DNA from: Streptomyces albireticuli
GTDB lineage: Bacteria; Actinomycetota; Actinomycetes; Streptomycetales; Streptomycetaceae
Direction of reading: 5' to 3'
NCBI RefSeq assembly: GCF_002192455.1
Contig: NZ_CP021744.1
Location: 930,001-994,000 of the forward strand
Length of the DNA: 64,000 nt
The translations under genes and the position numbers were made by a program. The notes below the pieces were generated by a model. That model was not told the origin of the DNA. It was given only the letters and a program-made list of their open reading frames with translations, and did not search any database. Numbering within the stretch: position 1 is the first letter of the stretch; each line of letters starts with the position of its first letter. Below are positions 58,815-64,000 of the stretch, one piece after another.

Positions 58815-59582
58815 TCACGGCTGCTGCCGCGCCGCCCGGCGCGGGTGACGGGTCAGCGTGTAGCCGCCGATGGCCGCGAGCGAGCCGAGCACGGCGCCGC
58901 CGACGGTCCACGCCCAGCGGGCGGACCACCAGCCGCCGTTCCAGCCGGACTCCGGCTCGGCGACGGCGGCCGCGTGCAGCGGTGCCACCTCGCCGCCCTC
59001 GGCGTGGGCGCCGCCCGCGTCCTCGGCGTCCGCCCGGAGCTCCGCCTTCACCGGGAGTCCGAGGTCCTGGTCGGGCACGTCGGAGACGGTGAGCCGGACG
59101 TAGTAGGCGCCGGGCAGCGGGTCGTTGGCCCACCGGTCGGCCCAGGGGCGTACGGTCCGCAGCGTGCAGGTCACCTTGACGGTGGTGTCCTGCTGCGAGG
59201 CGCGCTTCGTCGGCTCGCCGGAGGCGCACGCCTGGCGGCGGCGCAGCCCGTCGAAGACGTCGAGCTGCCAGGTGGCGCCGCCGTGCCGGGTGGCCGCCTC
59301 GGGCAGTTGTACGGTCGCCTCGGCGGTCGCGCGCTGTCCGGCGCCGGCCGGGAACTGCCAGTACAGGTAGTCACCGGTGGAGGCGCTCGCGGTGGCCTTC
59401 TGCCCCTGCTTGACGGGGGTGGCGGTCCGGAAGGTGGTGCCGGCCTCCGTGGGCGCGCCGTCCTCGCCGCCGGAGACGGCCGGGCTCGGCGAGGCCGCGG
59501 TGGCCGCGCCCGCCGTGGTGAACAGGGTGGCGGCGGCGAGCAGTACGGCCGCCGCCGGCCGTGCCATGGTCGTGAGCTTCAT
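58815..59582 (-). CDS. Secreted, membrane-anchored protein of unknown function, coupled to VWA protein
   Basis: 255 aa. A signal peptide (1-29) is followed by an extracellular beta-rich domain (TFRTATPVKQGQKATASASTGDYLYWQFPAGAGQRATAEATVQLP), two Cys, then a membrane helix (about 228-245, WTVGGAVLGSLAAIGGYTL) and a basic tail (TRHPRRAARQQP). The topology is type I, mostly outside. The ATG overlaps the VWA stop (TGATG), so the proteins are made together and probably form a surface complex. No function is recognised. Confidence 0.85.
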   Translation of the reverse strand: MKLTTMARPAAAVLLAAATLFTTAGAATAASPSPAVSGGEDGAPTEAGTTFRTATPVKQGQKATASASTGDYLYWQFPAGAGQRATAEATVQLPEAATRHGGATWQLDVFDGLRRRQACASGEPTKRASQQDTTVKVTCTLRTVRPWADRWANDPLPGAYYVRLTVSDVPDQDLGLPVKAELRADAEDAGGAHAEGGEVAPLHAAAVAEPESGWNGGWWSARWAWTVGGAVLGSLAAIGGYTLTRHPRRAARQQP

Positions 59583-60844
59583 CAGTTCGCCCTCCACACC
59601 GACACGCGCCAACGGGACACCCAGCCCCACACCAGCCCGGCGATCAGCCCGGTCAGCACGAGGACACCCAGCAGTACCCAGCCACGACCGAGGCCGAAGG
59701 CCGCGATGTCGGAGGGGCTGTCAGGGGAGTCGGTGAGGTCGACGGCCAGCTCGACGGGCAGGCCCGGGTCGCGCTTGACCGAGGCGGGCGCGGAGAAGGA
59801 GTGCGAGACCTCCAGGCAGACCGTCCGGGCCTCCTTGTCCTTCTCGTCGTCGCCGCTCTTGCCCACCGGGTAGCGGAGACCGGACGACATCACGTCCGTC
59901 CGCCCGCTTCCGGCGTCGCTGCCGCGTACGAGCTCCCGGCCGCCCGGGCCGACGGCCCGGATCAGTACACCGTAGTCCCGGTCGACGGCGCGGTCGGCGC
60001 CGACGCTCACCGAAGTGCGCAGCTCCTGGCCGGGCTTGACCTGGACCTTGTACCAGCGGTGCTCGGAGAACGTGGCGCGGTCGGTCCACAGGCCGGCGCC
60101 GAGCTCGGGCGCCTTGGCGCACTCGTTGGCGCCGTTGACGGGCTTCGGGGTCTCGACGGGCACCTCGGCCCGGCGGACGAGCTGCTTGATGCGGCCCGAG
60201 AGCTCGTCCTTGTGCTGCACGGAGGTGTACGTGCCGCCGGTGGCCTCGGCGATGCAGCTCAGCTGCTCGCGGGTCTTGTCGTCGTGGGCCAGACCCAGCG
60301 TGTCGATGGTCAAGTGGGTGCCCTTGGCGGCGAGTTCGCGCGCCACGTCGCACGGGTCGGGCTGGCCGCAGGAGTCCTCGCCGTCGGTGATGAGGACGAT
60401 GCGGCGGGTGCCGCCGTCGGTGCCCAGGTCCTGGTCGGCGCCGCGCAGGGCGTAGCCGATCGGCGTCCAGCCGGTGGGCTGGAGGGTCGCGACGGCCGCC
60501 TTGGCCTCGGTGCGGTCGACCGGGCCGACGCGGTAGAGCTGCTTGCTGTCCCGGCAGCCGAGCTCCCGGTCGTCACCCGGGTAGTTGGCGCCGAGGGTGC
60601 GGATGCCGAGCCGGACCCCGCTCGGGACCGCGTCGATCACCTCGCCGAACGCCTCCTTGGCGACCGACATGCGCGACCGGCCGTCCAGGTCCGTGGCCCG
60701 CATCGAGCCGCTGACGTCCAGCACCAGCTCGACCTTGGGTGAGTTCTTCGAGGGTCCGTCGGCGGCACTCGCCGGGGCGATTCCTGCGGCCAGCGCGGCG
60801 AGCAGAGCGCAGGCGCCCGCCGCGAGCCGTTTTGTGATGATCAT
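59582..60844 (-). CDS. VWA-domain surface protein with C-terminal membrane helix
   Basis: 420 aa. A signal peptide (1-28, ending APASAA) precedes a von Willebrand A domain (about 35-210). The MIDAS motif D-x-S-x-S is VELVLDVSGSM, then TPIGYALRGAD (Thr) and LITDGEDSCG (Asp), so metal binding is intact. A second domain (230-370; ECAKAPELGAGLWTDRATFSEHRWYKVQV) resembles a pre-peptidase C-like beta fold, and a membrane helix (about 386-407) is followed by a short basic tail. It probably mediates adhesion or complex assembly at the cell surface together with its coupled neighbour. Confidence 0.9.
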   Translation of the reverse strand: MIITKRLAAGACALLAALAAGIAPASAADGPSKNSPKVELVLDVSGSMRATDLDGRSRMSVAKEAFGEVIDAVPSGVRLGIRTLGANYPGDDRELGCRDSKQLYRVGPVDRTEAKAAVATLQPTGWTPIGYALRGADQDLGTDGGTRRIVLITDGEDSCGQPDPCDVARELAAKGTHLTIDTLGLAHDDKTREQLSCIAEATGGTYTSVQHKDELSGRIKQLVRRAEVPVETPKPVNGANECAKAPELGAGLWTDRATFSEHRWYKVQVKPGQELRTSVSVGADRAVDRDYGVLIRAVGPGGRELVRGSDAGSGRTDVMSSGLRYPVGKSGDDEKDKEARTVCLEVSHSFSAPASVKRDPGLPVELAVDLTDSPDSPSDIAAFGLGRGWVLLGVLVLTGLIAGLVWGWVSRWRVSVWRAN

Positions 60845-60957
60845 CCGGAGATCCTAGTGATCACCGGGGGCGCGGCCAAACGGCGCGTGGAAGTTTTGGA
60901 CCGTTCAGTACGATACAGTCGCGTCAAGATCGATCGGTACAGAACTGGGGAGACACG

Positions 60958-61707
60958 ATGACGAAGCCACTGACCGGCAAGGTCGCGCTGGTGACGGGTG
61001 GTTCGCGGGGCATCGGGGCCGCGACCGCGCGGGCGCTCGCCGAGCGGGGCGCGGACGTGGCGATCTCCTACGTCGCCTCGCCCGACCGGGCCCGCGAGGT
61101 CGTCGCGGACCTCACGGCCATGGGCGTACGGGCCTCCGCCCACCGGGCCGACCAGGGGGACGAGGCGCAGGTCACGGATCTCGTGGAGGCCGTGGCGGCC
61201 GAGTTCGGGCGGCTGGACGTCCTGGTGAACAACGCCGGGACGGCCTTCACCGGCCGCGTCGACGACCCCGGGGTCGACCCGCGGGCCGTGGACCGGCTGT
61301 TCGCCGTCAACGTCCGCGGGGTGCAGGCCGCGATCCGGGCCGCGGCCCGGGTGCTCGGCGACGACGGACGGATCGTCACCGTCGGCTCCAACCTCGCCGT
61401 CCGCCCGGGCTCCCCGGGCATGGCCGACTACGCGGCGACCAAGGCCGCGCTGGTCGCCTACAGCAAGGGCGCCGCGCGCGACCTGGCCCCGCGCGGCATC
61501 ACCGTCAACGTCGTCCAGTCGGGCTCCGTGGCGACGGACATGAACCCGCCGGAGGGGCCCTTCGCGGACGCGCAGCGGGCCGGCAACGCCCTGGGAAGGT
61601 TCGGGCGGCCGGAGGAGATAGCCGCCGGCATCGCCTTCCTCGCCGGACCCGGCGCGTCGTTCGTCACCGGGGCCGTCCTCGACATCGACGGCGGCTACCT
61701 GGCGTAG
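60958..61707 (+). CDS. SDR-family oxidoreductase
   Basis: 249 aa, classical short-chain dehydrogenase/reductase. The cofactor loop is VTGGSRGIGAATARAL (about 13-28); VNNAGTAF holds the structural NNAG; Ser of VTVGSNLAV and the YAATKAAL (Tyr-x-x-x-Lys) complete the catalytic site; GRPEEIAAGIAFLAGPGASFVTGAVLDIDGGYLA is the C-terminus. It reduces or oxidises an alcohol/ketone with NAD(P). GGGGAGA precedes the ATG. The upstream spacer contains short dyads such as CGATCGGTAC that may be a TetR-type operator, but no regulator gene is adjacent. Confidence 0.93.
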   Translation: MTKPLTGKVALVTGGSRGIGAATARALAERGADVAISYVASPDRAREVVADLTAMGVRASAHRADQGDEAQVTDLVEAVAAEFGRLDVLVNNAGTAFTGRVDDPGVDPRAVDRLFAVNVRGVQAAIRAAARVLGDDGRIVTVGSNLAVRPGSPGMADYAATKAALVAYSKGAARDLAPRGITVNVVQSGSVATDMNPPEGPFADAQRAGNALGRFGRPEEIAAGIAFLAGPGASFVTGAVLDIDGGYLA

Positions 61708-61732
61708 CCGCCGCCCGCCGGGGCGCGGGGAC

Positions 61733-64000
<2,268 letters not shown>

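Noticed and set aside
60845-60957. Strong TetR operator before the SDR gene
   Set aside because: Only short imperfect dyads (CGATCG, GGTAC) are visible and there is no tetR neighbour, so it is not listed as a site.

Overview
The window is a 64-kb piece of a very GC-rich actinobacterial chromosome, almost certainly Streptomyces. The case rests on extreme third-position GC with many GTG starts, a 2-methylisoborneol gene set with its encapsulin shell, a SARP/AfsR-type regulator carrying rare TTA (bldA) codons, a class F sortase, a SpoIIE-type phosphatase, a cobaltochelatase and many secreted proteins. No rRNA, tRNA, CRISPR array, insertion sequence or phage gene was recognised.

Layout. 1-5396: a minus-strand operon of five genes coupled by 4-nt overlaps (ATP-grasp ligase, DUF364-like Rossmann protein, SbnA-like PLP enzyme with a hexapeptide-repeat tail, enolase-superfamily epimerase with a frameshift, MFS exporter). 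It looks like a small amino-acid-derived metabolite or metallophore cluster and has a possible metal-regulated promoter. 5465-13550: secreted hydrolases, a nucleotidyltransferase, a small membrane protein, an iron redox enzyme, a CDGSH protein, a HemK2-type methyltransferase and a secreted trypsin-like protease. 13602-17244: 2-methylisoborneol methyltransferase, terpene cyclase and family 2B encapsulin. 17826-30148: small secreted proteins, class F sortase, PAS-GAF-PP2C-HATPase phosphatase, LysR/MFS pair, FUSC transporter and Tat amidase. 30423-37811: a cell-surface protein gene with a frameshift, a MarR-controlled nitroreductase/MFS operon with twin operators, a RimK-like ligase, a class 3 lipase and a two-component system.

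38061-44712: a DDN-hemerythrin fusion, a nickel/cobalt permease behind both a cobalamin riboswitch and a Nur-like operator, an FAD monooxygenase, an amino-acid permease and a frameshifted membrane protein. 44864-50702: P450, MAB_1171c-type membrane protein, ImmA/IrrE-type peptidase and XRE regulator, divergent from two unknown proteins. 50652-57654: an NB-ARC/TPR (NLR-like) protein, an AfsR-type regulator, and a small protein whose C-terminus matches a motif just before the NB-ARC domain of the NLR. This resembles a bacterial amyloid-signalling NLR/effector pair. 57848-64000: secreted serine protease, a coupled VWA/membrane-protein pair, an SDR oxidoreductase and the 3' part of cobN.

Three themes run across genes. 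First, three genes each appear to lack one base, which means either assembly errors or real lesions. Second, short tandem repeats have expanded inside unrelated coding tails and one promoter region. Third, a dispersed GC-rich inverted-repeat element sits between convergent genes. Cobalt/B12 physiology links the riboswitch-controlled permease to cobN at the right edge.
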